Positions 23,423-35,323 of a DNA stretch of 64,000 bases are shown piece by piece. This DNA is from Rodentolepis nana (lineage: Eukaryota > Platyhelminthes > Cestoda > Cyclophyllidea > Hymenolepididae): assembly GCA_900617975.1 (NCBI GenBank), contig UZAE01012018.1, positions 21,305 to 85,304 on the forward strand. The letters run 5' to 3'. How positions within the stretch are numbered: position 1 is the stretch's first letter; every line of letters starts with the position of its first letter. Made by a program: the position numbers and the translations under genes. The notes beneath the pieces are model-generated. The model had not been told where the DNA came from, ran no database searches, and was given only the letters and a program-made list of their open reading frames with translations.

Positions 23423-25932
23423 ACCTTTGTATAAATTAGAAATCGCACTCATAGTCGACCTGGGTTCCAGAGTTTGTCCTTAAGGCTTATTATAAAAGTT
23501 ATGAGTGCTCTATACCAAGCCCCAATTAATTGACAAGCATTGATTATCATATGAGGTCAGAGAGACTGAAGGAGACACTAAAATAAATGAATGCAAATGC
23601 TCATATATGTTAGGCCTAGGCAGAAGAAGAGCTAGTCAACTTTCCGTTGATTAAGCAGCAATGGCGCGTTAAATGTACATTAATTCACCAGCGACTGCTT
23701 TCAAGAACACGAGGTGTAGCAGACAAGCTCCCAGGTAGGAGAGGGATAGAGGATTGCTATAAAGAGCACCGAGAAATGCAAATCAACTCGTAATGAAGGC
23801 ATAAAATATGAACCGTTGTCGTTTACTCGCCCCAGTTATCGTCTGCAGCTTTCGCCAGCTTCTGTGTCCTCAGTTGTAAAAAAAACTTGCCTAAAAGCTT
23901 GAGTCCAAATTTAATAATCAACGAAATATTGGTCAAAATTACTTCGAGAATTTCCTAGAACGATGAATTGGAGACCGAAGCTTCAAAGAATAAAAGAATT
24001 CTATTTAGGTCTTCAATGAAAGAAATAGACAGAGTTAAAAATTCCGATAGATTTCATTCTTTTACTCTAGTCATAACAGCTGTGGGAATGCAGATAATTT
24101 TGAAATGAGAGTTATATCGATTTAAACACAAATTATTAAATATTATGATCCAAGCTAAACGGACGCGCATCAACTTGACTTCATCAATCTGGAGGGTTAG
24201 TAACGCATTGAAGAATTCGAAATGGATGGGAATGCAACATCGGGAAAATGAGCGTAAATTTCGCCTCATGAAATATAGCGTCTATTCACAGTTTTCTCAC
24301 AACAGCCTCTAAAGTTAAGTTCCCAGATGAATTATCACAAAATAGAAGGCTACTAGAGTCTCCAGTAGACATTAAGAGTGCATAGTTTCAAGACGAAAAT
24401 CTTCAAATTGACTTTCTTCCTCTCTCAGAAAATAGCTATTGGGAACCACTTCTGTGCAAATAACTAAATTGATTCGTACATTTGTTTAAATTAACTGAGC
24501 ATAGTTGCCGAAAGTGACATGCAACAATTTGACCTTCAAATTCAAAGTTCGCAATTTAAATATACATTTGATTAATGTTTTAACTCCACACTAACAAACT
24601 TTATTTATTAACGTGATTACCAACTCAAAAATTACCGTTTCTAAAGAAAGTTCGATTGGACTATAATCGTTAGCCTTCAGTATCAGAGCACATTCTCAAG
24701 GAAAATTTTCCGCCCAAATGAAACACTTCATCAAATATCGATCAAGAAATTATCGATTAGAAATAAAATCTACAATTCAAATTATCTGAGGGTACACTGG
24801 ACCTGGAAATTCAATAATGACGTCTCTCGAGCTAATCACACATCGAAGGCGCATCAGTTAGTATAAGAACTAATAGGGATAGAAACCTTGTTCTTATTTC
24901 AAATTAGACAACATTTTCAACATCACTCTGTTAGACACAAGCTTAATAGAAAATATGGTGGTTTTTAATGCTTGGGGTCACAAATTTGAGGCTATTAAGT
25001 TCAACCTGAATGATGGAAACTTAGTCTAAAAGTAGGTTAGGAACTTTTTTGAATGTTAGAAAAAGGGTACGAAAAAATATGCTGAAATTGCTAATCAGGC
25101 AGTAGTTAAATCAATCAACTCTCACATATGTTCAGGAACGGACCGACAGTTTGGTACGTGTGGATACATTGAATTCCACCTCAACGCATGAAATTGCCGA
25201 AACCGCACAACAATACAATAGTACATGTAACCCAACAGCATGGTATGAAATATCCTTCAATAGGAACTACAAGCGGAACCAGAATAAAATTATCAATGAC
25301 CTGGTAAACTGACTTTGCTTTTAACTTTTCAAAAATTCCCATCTCTTGCCTCATGTTAAAACGCCTGCCCCGCGAAATGGCAAAAAATAACCAAATATGT
25401 GAAACAAATAATGGCAATTATTATACATTTTTTATGGAGGGGTATTTCTTTGGAAATATCGCTTAGATTAAGCTGAAATTCAATCATGATTTACTCCTGG
25501 ACATAGGAGATTGAATCTATTTAAGGTAAGCGTCATCTCATTAGTTGATAATTGAATTTGAGTAACCAGAAACTTGTGCATCATCGCTGCAAATCGATAT
25601 AGTCTCCTTTATTTAATGGTAATTTATTTCCATTGATAAGTCATTTTGGGCTTGAAAAGAAATCATCAAATGGTGAAGAGGGGGAAATGAGGTACAATCC
25701 GACCATTGATTTGTGGAGAGTACGTTAGAGGGGAATCGCTGAATGACAACAGCAAGAGAATGTATATAAAGACTTGGACATTTAGGGTTAAAAGATAACT
25801 GCAATGAAGGAGCTCAATCACATATCATCCTCTTCATTTAGTAAGTGGCATCAAACAAAACCGACGATTGTGCACATTTCCTAAATCTAACCCTTTTTGC
25901 GCAAACTCCATTTCCAACATAAATATAACTCA
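23423..25932. other. Anonymous region, no gene seen
   Basis: About 2.5 kb of AT-rich sequence with only short open frames and no recognised repeat. Confidence 0.4.
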
Positions 25933-26283
25933 ATGAGGCATTTGGTGAGCTTATTTGCTATTTTTCTCCTTGGACATCTTCTATCTTGCACTTCAAATAA
26001 AACAATTAAACATGGGAAACTTTTTGAATGCCTCCACAATTTACGTTATTTGTGTGAACACAACCAAATTGAAAAAAAATTGCCGAATATGAGGCCAGAA
26101 CATAATCAAGAACAACTCAAGTGGTTTGTAGTTTGGAAACTGATTCGATTATTTCAGGCACACTCGGAAAGTGTACACAAGCTTGGTTCCTCGCAAGTTG
26201 GCCTTCAACGCACGTGTTTGAAGCGTCTATATTATTGGCTAGGACGACAGCCAATCATTGCTCACGAATCTCAATTTATGTAA
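25933..26283 (+). CDS. Hypothetical small protein with signal-peptide-like start, or chance ORF
   Basis: An uninterrupted ATG-led frame of 116 residues. The N terminus MRHLVSLFAIFLLGHLLSC reads like a secretion signal and is followed by a Cys-, His- and Lys-rich tail. The function is unknown. A competing reading exists: TTATTTCAG at 26149-26157 is a good splice acceptor and GTAAGC at 26280-26285 a good donor, and a second frame is open between them (26158-26279, including TLGKCTQAWFLASW), so the region could instead hold an internal exon. Neither reading has a recognised homolog. Confidence 0.22.
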   Translation: MRHLVSLFAIFLLGHLLSCTSNKTIKHGKLFECLHNLRYLCEHNQIEKKLPNMRPEHNQEQLKWFVVWKLIRLFQAHSESVHKLGSSQVGLQRTCLKRLYYWLGRQPIIAHESQFM

Positions 26284-26787
26284 GCGAAGACTTTAAAGAA
26301 ATCATCGGCCTTACCCAAAGGATCTAAGTAACTGCAGTCCATGAGGAAAGTTGGAGTAGTAGTAGTCTAAGTTACACAGTGATTGCACATTTTTACATTA
26401 CTCAACTCGTTTGAAACTGACAAGATGCTAATTCTCTTGAACCAATATATTTGGAAGAACGAAAGTTATATTTGCCTCGAAAATAAACTCCATTCTACCT
26501 TTCGGGCATTTAAAGCGCTATCATCGTGCTATCATGTACAAATTGAAAAGGAAAGTATGAAAGTGAATTATGAAATAATGTCGAGGACAACAATGTCGAA
26601 AGATATTTGGTTAGGAGTAGAGTAAATTACTGGACGTTCGAATGAGTGAGCACACGTGAACCCATTCTCATCCAAGTCATTTTCGGCGGCTGTGCTAGGG
26701 ATGATCCATAATATATGCGGAATTAAAATAACGGCAGAGGGGAAAGAGGAAATCATTCTTGATAATCACATCACACAGTTGGCTCTG

Positions 26788-27062
26788 CTATACTTCCACC
26801 AATGGCTTGGTCTGCTGGTCCATCTCCTCTTCTGTCTTCTCGGCTTCCATTTTCCCTTCAACAGAGCCGGAAACTGGTGCTTGAACTCTAGGTAGTTGAG
26901 ATGATGGCGAGATAGAAGAGGATGGATCAAGGATAGAGACATCTGGAACTACGTCTGGACGGGTTTCCTGGAGCTCGCCTTCATTGCGTTTCTCGGGCAT
27001 TGGCGAGGGTCTCGATGGTTGACCGAGCAATTCTTCGTCATCGTCTTCGACTGCGGGATTAT
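26788..27062 (-). CDS. Candidate 3'-terminal exon, acidic proline/serine-rich tail
   Basis: A good acceptor (CTTTTCAG, 27063-27070) opens a frame of 90 residues ending in a stop. The sequence is acidic then Pro/Ser-rich: NPAVEDDDEELLGQPSRP at the start and EEEMDQQTKPLVEV at the end. This low-complexity, polar composition is common for cytosolic C-terminal tails. It is entered in phase 1. It could end the unidentified minus-strand gene whose candidate exons lie at 28.6-32.4 kb; the link is not proven. Confidence 0.38.
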
Positions 27063-28666
27063 CTGAAAAGTTCAAAAGCATACGAGTGAAATTCATGCAA
27101 GGAGGCACTATTAATTAAACAGCTAATACGGCATGTAACAAACGCACAACTCCACACACAACACTCTAATGTAAGACGGTATAGCTGCCATGGTTAAGGC
27201 AATGAGTATTAATCTATTTCTTCTAAAATAGCTAAATCGCATCTCAATGGCATTCTAGTAAAACGGTGGAATAAGAAGTTATAAGTGTAAGTGCAAGCGA
27301 GTGTTTACGAATTATACTCATCAAATAAAAAAAGAACAAAATGCTTCGAAAATTCAAATGAAGCATTGTTCAAATATTTTTTCCCCATTGTAACTCGATC
27401 ACTCCAGATCCACAAAAAACCCAATTCCGAGGTTTTGAAGTGACTCAATTTTAGATCATTTTTGCACTATCATGGAGTATAAAAACATGTGGACTAAAAT
27501 GCATGAACATCAGCAATATAAATTAGGTTATCGCAACGGAATTCAAGCTCGTTTCACATAATGTCAAGGGAAATTACCGATTATTAGAATTAGCGATTTT
27601 TGTCCCCTTCAAGTTGCAAGGGAATAAATCGATAAGTTGGTGCCACATGACGAAAGTGGGAGAAAGAAAAATATATGCACAAAGTTAGATGGGCTAATTA
27701 CACTTAAACCCCGATGATAGCTGAGTCCATGGCTCGTACATCAGTGATGGAGTTTGAGAGAGTATTTCGTTAGTACAATTGACCTGCAACAATAAAGACT
27801 TGGTAGATGTCACCCCTGACCACACCTCCAATCTCCCAATCTAAGGGCCTCCCTTTGGATAACAAAAGTTCATGAAACAGTTGGCTACAAAAGTACACAC
27901 AGATGTAACCACTTGGTCAGTAAAAAATGAATCCAGAGTCGATTCCACTAGATGGGCTTCAAAGCCATGCTTCAACAAAAGAAATACCCTCAAATATTTA
28001 CAGTCAACAAGGGCCCGAAAGGCAATGACTAAAGCCGCAAAAAAACGAGGAAAATCCTCACTATTCAAGCTCGAATTTTATTCTGGACCAGATTATATAC
28101 TGATGAAAAGCCATCTTCATTTCTGACTCAAGCTACTTGAATTGATACACCACAGTTTACATTGAACTAGATGTAGTGGGCGTTGGTTAGGCTAATTTGG
28201 AAAGGATTCAAGTAAACTAGCGCGACATGATTAACCACGAAACTCAGACAGCATGTTAAAAAGTTCTGAATACTGTGCACATAATTTCGCCCACGAATCA
28301 TTCTAGGACAGCGCAATGTAAACTATTCTCCATATGATGGCATGACCTACAAAATGTTTCAATAAACCAAGGAAAGCAAGACTTTAGATGGCATGACTTC
28401 ATTGCCCCTCTTTTCTTGACCACTTTTCCAATTTAAAGTGAAAATTTTAAAGAATTTCTACACCGCTATGGTTGATGATAATGATCGAATTAATGAATGG
28501 TTCCTGCACACACGTAGGGGCAAATACTGGAACACAGTTAGAAACGCATGAAATAGGAATTTGGTAGACGTAGTAAGACGATAACTGAGCTCAAAGTCTA
28601 GTAAATCACAAGATTGTCCATTGATTTGAGTTTTTGTACATAATTGCGTTCAATGTCATGTCTTAC

Positions 28667-31600
28667 ATTTCCAAATATAAGTTCAAGATCACCAAAGTAG
28701 AGTATCAAGGAATTTTCCCACTAACAAGAAAAGTGAAGACTTGCAAACAGGAGGTAGGCAGGTTGTTAGTTAAAATCTAGACATTTGGCGAATTGAAGGA
28801 AGTTGATAAGTGAAATCGACATTTCGAGTTTTACTCCAACTGCATAAAGATTGGCCCACAAGTCTCCGACGACAGATCACATTGAGGACAGCGGATTTAA
28901 ACAAAAATGCCCAGTTTTGAATTAAAGCGGATTAAAGAGAGCGTGACTAGAGGATTTTCGGATTTATAATGCATATGCGCGTTGCGTTGGTGGATTCTGA
29001 AGATCACGGCTTTGGGAGAATTTGTCGACTAAACATTTAATTTAACCTCCCTTCCATCAAACAGACAAAAAACTATGTAGGTTGCGATTAGGAGAGGAGT
29101 GGGTGGGTAGGGGGGGGGGGGGGGGGGGGNGGGGTGTATTTAAAGTTAAAGTGAAAACTACGAAACTAAGATGTATTAGAGTAAAGGAGAGTTGTATACA
29201 ATTGAAAGCATGCACATATGTGTTTCACTGATAAAAAACTTGAAACAGAAGAAAAGCTAGAGCAAATGCATTCTAGATGGATGGAGAGGTATCAAAGTAT
29301 ACTTTTCCATGAGCAAATTGAGAAATTGCAAAAAGTTTCTGGTTGTATCACCTGCATTTGGAAGTATAGCAAAGATCAATGCAAGTAGAAGAGCCTTGAT
29401 GCGGTTTGAAATGCGATTAGAGAATTGTTCTGAGCACCGAAAATGTTAATAATATGTATGATAGAATTTGCAATTTGCAATTATATAAAAAAGTACGATA
29501 GAAAGGAAATACTGCAATTCGGTGAAATCCCATCGCAAATTTAATAGAAGCATATTCCAATATCAAAATGTTGACTCAAGTGATTACAAGAACTTACACC
29601 ACTAAGAGATTGAAGATACATGAGAGTGATCAGAATAAAGACGGATCTTATCATAAAGAATGCCAACTCCAGATCCTCACTTTCCCCGTGCAAAAAATTG
29701 AAGATCGACTCCTAATTAATTCCTATATGGGTTCAGGGAGGATTTTACTGTGGTAAAGAGAAGAACATAGCACACTCTTCGTTGACATTTGAGTTCGATT
29801 TTAGCTTAACTCACTTGTCTCCAACTCCCAAAAAGACTAACTATTACAACAATGTATGATTTTTTCAACTAATAAGAAGATAGAGCCCAGTATGGTCGAA
29901 GGTAATGCCGAATAGCCTCCTTAAATACATACTAATGACTATAGGGTAAGACAATAATGATAACCACAGTTCTATGTGAAATGAATCAATAAAGCAGGAG
30001 GTTATGATTATGTATAGTTTATACAGAACAACAAGACGAAATGCTTAATTAATTAATTAATTAGTTAATTGAACGCTGACTCTGAGGTCAAATCATAAAT
30101 TCAAACTTTGAGAATTGTGCATTACGACTTATAAGAAAGCGAAAAACTTGTTTGATGCCTTTAGTTTATAAGCGATGCTAAGCAAATAAGCACTTAGCGA
30201 AACCTTGTTAATGCTTCTTCTGGAATTCCCACTAGCTGCAGACAAGTATAAATAGCTTTTAACATAAATTTGCCACCAAAAATTAGCCCGTCTAGGTCTA
30301 AAGTAGTGGGAATACAGAAGGCATAGAGTGAAGAGTTCATTGCAGTTGTGAGCAGTTGTGTCGGTAATCTGCTAAAAAATGCAGCTATTAAATACAATTA
30401 ACACCACACTACGTTACGCAAACTAAATCGTCGATTGACTGGGAAACACCACTGCACACTGGCTTACATTGGATTATCGGTATACCCTTTTCTTCCACAG
30501 TCGTGTCTATAAATCTACGAAATTAATAGGGATTTATTAAAAAATAAACTATATGAATTTAAAGAAAACTATCATATTCCTGCCTAAACCTATTTCGTCC
30601 TTCCAATTTCAAAAACTCAATTTTATAACACCTGACAAAAGCGGAATCTAAAATTCTGTTGGATAAACCCATCTATGGTTTCTTGCATTAAAAGATTCAG
30701 TTAGATAGAAAAGCTGCCCAAAAAGAAACCCGATTTTAGGTTTATTTGAATAGAAAAGAATGGAACAACAGCTTTTGGCCTATTAAGCACGAAAGAACGT
30801 GGCCAAACTATTTGCATTATTAGAACCTAGAAACCTCTTGCTCAATCAGGAACATATAACCACCAATTCGGCCAGAAAACTGAAAATAAAAGATGGAATG
30901 AGGAATGAAATGCATAAAAAACTAATCTAAATGAATAAATAAATTTGGAGGACAAAGGGAAAAACAACTGTATACTCTATTCAATCTTTTGCAAAAAAGA
31001 AAATTGAAAAGTAATATAAAAAATGACAAACGTACAGAATTCTTAAGCTAAACGCCTCATAAACTAACAGATTTTATTTACTACGCTTGATTGAGGTGTG
31101 GCCTTGAGGCAGCCAATCAAGCGCAGTGCGATTGCGAAAAACGATCATAGGCACAATTTCCACGCGCAAAAATTTGCCCAAAGAGTAGATCACGTGGATC
31201 ACAATCATACAACTTGACAAAAATACACTTATGTACTATCTTAAACCACTGAAGCGACGTTAATTAAATATATCATGGAAATTTAGGGAGAATTTTCAGT
31301 AAATTACAATTTATGTGGAACAAGCGAGCTAACCTTTCCATTCGCAACCTACTTTCTAGGTTTTTGAAAGTTAGGAGGTGTGAAATAAACTTCAAGAGTA
31401 GTTGAATATAAGCAATTTATTCTAGAAAACTGCACATAACTGCTCTTATTTTGCAATTGATTCTACCGTAGCGCAATACACAAGTCTTAGATCCAAAACG
31501 CATCCTTAATTCATCACATTTCAGAGACAACTTTCTTGAATATAAATCTATGAAAATCCCATCTTCTATAAATGTTTTCAACCTAAAAACTGGAATGCAA

Positions 31601-32378
31601 CCTCACACGAAATGTCATGGTTTAGTATTTTATACTTATTTTGTGGTATTTATGGTATCGATTCAACCGGATATAATTCAAGTAGTGGACGTGGAAAAGC
31701 AGTAGCAATTTAATATTCTAAGGTAAAACAGAACACACCATTTAAGTTATGGGTAATTGCTTAGCCCTTTTCCAGTCATCTTCCTAACTTGAAGCAATTT
31801 AGAAGACGCGGAAAATTGGAAAGTAAAGCTGCGTAGTTGGCGCTGAAAACATGTGTTTACAAAACACAACTTTACCATCGATTTTCGAATTAACGGCTTG
31901 GCCTAATTAAAGTACACAAATTCGGCTTGATGTGAAACGCCGATACCAATAGTGCTTGGATAGGGTGCTTACAAGATCATATCGACCATAAGAGTCTGCG
32001 CACCTGTGTGCAACATCATCATACAGTCGAGGGGGGGGGGGGGGGGGGGGTGCGAGTAAAGCAGGGAAAAATTTCACACATGAAAAATGAGTGAAGATTA
32101 AGCACCGTGAATGCAATAAATAGGTGAGCGAGAGATAGGGCCGGGGGAGGGAGGGGGGAGGGTGAGATGTATGCGAATTGCTGCAAATTAAGTATCAACA
32201 CCAATTACTACCAGGTTTAGACACCCACGGAGGAGTGAAGAAACGGTCCTGATTTTGGACTAAACTGTGAGTGGCGCAATAAACACTCAACTTTAATCTC
32301 CTAAAATAAACTTCACCTGCCACTAAAAATGTAGACATCATGGAATCTCGCATAAATGTGGCCACATTTTCATCAGGT
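28667..32378 (-). CDS. Candidate exons of an unidentified minus-strand gene
   Basis: Splice-bounded open segments on the minus strand: 32317-32378 (PDENVATFMRDSMMSTFLVA), 31334-31355 (22 nt), 30204-30371 (LPTQLLTTAMNSSLYAFC, later IFGGKFMLKAIYTCLQLVG), 29598-29679 (ELAFFMIRSVFILITLMYLQ) and 28667-28720 (ENSLILYFGDLELIFGN). Taken in this order all phases match (2/1, 1/2, 2/2, 2/0, 0/0). Another open segment at 29352-29429 (FSNRISNRIKALLLALIFAI) does not fit the chain. The 30204-30371 segment looks the most protein-like. No family was recognised; a membrane or helical-repeat protein is possible. Individual exons may be wrong. Confidence 0.33.
29110..29134. repeat. Long G homopolymer with an ambiguous base
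   Basis: A run of about 25 G with one N at 29130. The true length is probably uncertain in the assembly. It could form a G-quadruplex. Confidence 0.8.
32031..32050. repeat. 20-base G homopolymer
   Basis: Twenty G in a row in AT-rich surroundings, followed within about 120 bp by a G-rich stretch near 32141-32162. Confidence 0.85.
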
Positions 32379-33113
32379 CTGTGTTAACTTCGTGATTTTG
32401 TGTTGAAGATATAAATAAACCTGATTGTGACCTTGTCATTGAGACCAAATTCGATTTCAAAGGCGGTAAATTGGCTGTGTGAAACGACCGCTTCTAATAG
32501 GTATTTGCAATTTACCAACACAATTTGGTATGCTAAAGGACAGTAAGGCACTTTCATTAAATAAAAAACATCAGTCCTAGTTTAGGAAGCGAGTATAGAA
32601 AACGAATACAGATCAGGAACACGTGATCAAATGATCCCTAAACGGAAAATAAATAGTCACCACGAGGAGAAAATCTATCAAACCTATTCATCGAGGCCTT
32701 GGACTGGCCAATTAGTACACCAAAATTGATCTTGTTTACAAGTACTAAGGCCTAAAATCTCTGAAGACATGAAAGAGTTAAGTGAAAACCCGTACTAATA
32801 ACTGACTAAACGCAACTGAAGAAGGTTTACAAATCAATACAATTAGGGCAACAATATTTAACAAACGGATTTAAATAAGGCTCAATAATATAATATTTGT
32901 AAAACTAAAAGCACAAAAATGATTCAGGCGCAACATTATTTACGAATTGGTAACATATTTCAAATAGTGTTGGCGAATTTTAATACAGAAAACTTAATCC
33001 AAAGGTGATAAAGGAGTAAAGAAGACCAAAAAAACCAAGTATTGTTATCAGAAGTGCTCGGAATCTACTTCAAGTGGGATTTAATTCAGCATTAGAATAT
33101 TGCTAACTCATAC
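32379..33113. other. Spacer left of the mariner element
   Basis: No gene or repeat recognised. Confidence 0.4.
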
Positions 33114-33115
33114 TA

Positions 33116-34412
33116 TTAGGTTGGCAACTAAGTCATTGCTGATTTCAAATAAGAAGGCAAATTCGGAATTTTTGTTTAAAAATATAACTTTATTCAATTA
33201 GATATTGGCCGTTCTTGTCGATGACTTTTTTCCATCGTTCTGGCAGAGTAAAAATTCCCTGTTCGTAAAATGTCTGGTCTTTGCTATTAAAAAACTGAAT
33301 TAGGTGTGATCCGACATCATCCGCGTTGTTCAAAATTTTACCATTTAAAGAGTTTTGCATGGAACGAAACAAATGGTAATCCGAAGGCGCAAGGTCAGGG
33401 CTATATGGTGGGTGTGACAAAACATCCCAACCCAGTTCCAATAATTTTTGCCGAGTAACCAAAGATGTGTGGGGCCTTGCGTTATCATGATGGAAAACAA
33501 CACCCTTCCGATTTGATAATGCCGGCCGCTTATCTTCAATTGCATCCTTCGGTTTTTCGAGTTGTTCAACATACACATTTGAATTTATCGTTTGGTTCTG
33601 CGGCATGAGTTCAAAATACAAAATTCCTTTGTGATCCCACCAGACTGACAGCATAATCTTTTTTTGGTGAATCTCTGCTTTTGATACTGTTTGGTTAATC
33701 TTGTTAATCTGGTTAATCTTGCTTCACCCATGATCTCTTGCGAGTAACATTGTTATAAACTATCCACTTTTCGTCGCCAGTAACTATGTTCTTCAGAAAC
33801 GGATCATTCTCATTGCGTTTCAGTAGCGAATCACAGATGCTAATCCGTTGCGCCAAATGAATTTCCTTTAACTGGTGAGGGATCCATAAATCAAGTTTCT
33901 TGACATAACCAAGGGTTTTTCATTTTTTTCAATGCATGTATGCGACACATTGAGCTTCCCTGCAATATCTCGTGTTGTGCTGTGACGATTTGAATCGATA
34001 ATGGCCTTGATATGGGTTTCATCCACTTCGACTGGGCGGCCAGATCGTTGTGAATTTTTCAGTGAAAAATCACCGGAACGAAACCTTTCAAACCAATTTC
34101 GACACTGCCTTTCTTCTAAGGCTTCATCTCCATATACGGCACATAACTTCTTTTGTGCTTGCGATGCGTTCTTGCCTTTTCGGAAGTAATACAATAAAAT
34201 GTGTCGGAAGTGCACGTCCTGTTCTTTCATTTTTAAATTGGGATAAAAACAAAACTAAAGAACTAAACAAAAAAATTTTTTACTAATTAACCTAGAAGCC
34301 CATACAGTAAGAAAAAAATATAGGTTAGATGCTCTGGCCACGTTGACAAAACAAAAGCAAGTAAAGAGTGAACCTTTCAACAAAAACGACAATGACTTAG
34401 TTGCCCACCCAA
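33116..34412 (-). mobile_element. mariner-family DNA transposon, both ends present
   Basis: A 1,297-bp element, the usual mariner size. The left end TTAGGTTGGCAACTAAGTCA matches the inverse of the right end, which reads TTGGGTGGGCAACTAAGTCA from outside; the inner 16 bases are identical. A TA dinucleotide, the mariner target duplication, flanks both sides (33114-33115 and 34413-34414). The left-end sequence is of the type seen in mellifera/mauritiana-like mariners, an inference. It carries a broken transposase gene on the minus strand. Confidence 0.9.
33190..34230 (-). pseudogene. mariner transposase, frameshifted
   Basis: Reads from 34230 leftwards: N-terminal helix-turn-helix part (MKEQDVHFRHILLYYF, later CRNWFERFRSGDF and SGRPVEVDE), then the DD34D catalytic part with VTGDEKW, HHDNARPHTS and SPDLAPSDYHLF, ending QYLIE. 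The encoded protein would cut and join DNA at TA sites. Two lesions stop it: a one-base shift near 33915, in a run after NVSHTCIEK, and a short tandem expansion of a GGTTAATCTT-like unit at 33692-33720 that adds an in-frame stop. The three catalytic Asp are still encoded. The good state of the rest suggests a fairly recent insertion. Confidence 0.9.
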
Positions 34413-34414
34413 TA

Positions 34415-35323
34415 CATTGAATTCGTTTCTACAGAGAAGTACCATTTCACAATGGGACAAAAAGTGACATAAACAAAGTCCCAAGACAAAGAATTTCACT
34501 TGAAATATCATCATAAGCAAAGCCAAGCTCCCACTACGAAAGAACTGAGAGTACACACAGGAACAGTAGATCCCAAATCTCGATATAAAGACGTATTTAC
34601 CCAAAAGCACAAAAAACTGCATATAAGGACTTGATATCTATTTACTTGACAAATTCAGTGGTGCCTTTTGAGGTTTTAAACCAAATCGTTGAGATTATTC
34701 TCTTCCTAGTGTAATTAAATAGCATTCTGCCCCCTACAAACAATTTAAGATCAACAGATAAATGTCTACAGATATATAAATATATATAGAAGTTTAAAGA
34801 TCGTTAACCTCCTAAACGAGTTCACAAAAAAGGTGAAAAATAAGCACTACAGAAGCATATGACTCAAATCGAAGCAAAACACCCAGGATTTAAAACCTCA
34901 ATAGAATTCAAATTTTGAACTAAAATTCGTTCTCTGTATTCTTTTCGTTTGTCAATTTTATAAAAGACTGTCCCAATTAGATAAATAATTTGATTTATTT
35001 TAGATCAGGAGCCACTTCCGAGTCACATTGTAGAAAGCAACCAACTGGAAAGATATTGCGGTCCTTCTTATCTTATTTGAGCTACATTACCTTCTAGCAA
35101 GAGGTTCCAAACGCGAAATTTTAAAATAAGACAGGAAAAGAACCAAGAATATAAAATCCCAGTTCGAGTAAATTTATAAACTAATGGGGTAAGATTGCAA
35201 GAAATACAGTGAGGCTACAACATTTAGTTTGACTTACTCTCCGACTCGCTATTAACCCTTAAAATTAAGAAGGCACATACTATAGGTGAGAGCTTGAAAT
35301 TTATTCGGGCCAAAAACTATTAC
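34415..35323. other. Spacer between mariner and the RNF13-like gene
   Basis: No gene recognised. The 3' UTR of the RNF13-like gene probably begins here; if its last exon is read through instead of spliced at 35323, its stop lies at 35252-35254. Confidence 0.4.

Noticed and set aside
33868..34286. Plus-strand frames opposite the mariner transposase
   Set aside because: They mirror the coding strand of the transposase and have no motif of their own.
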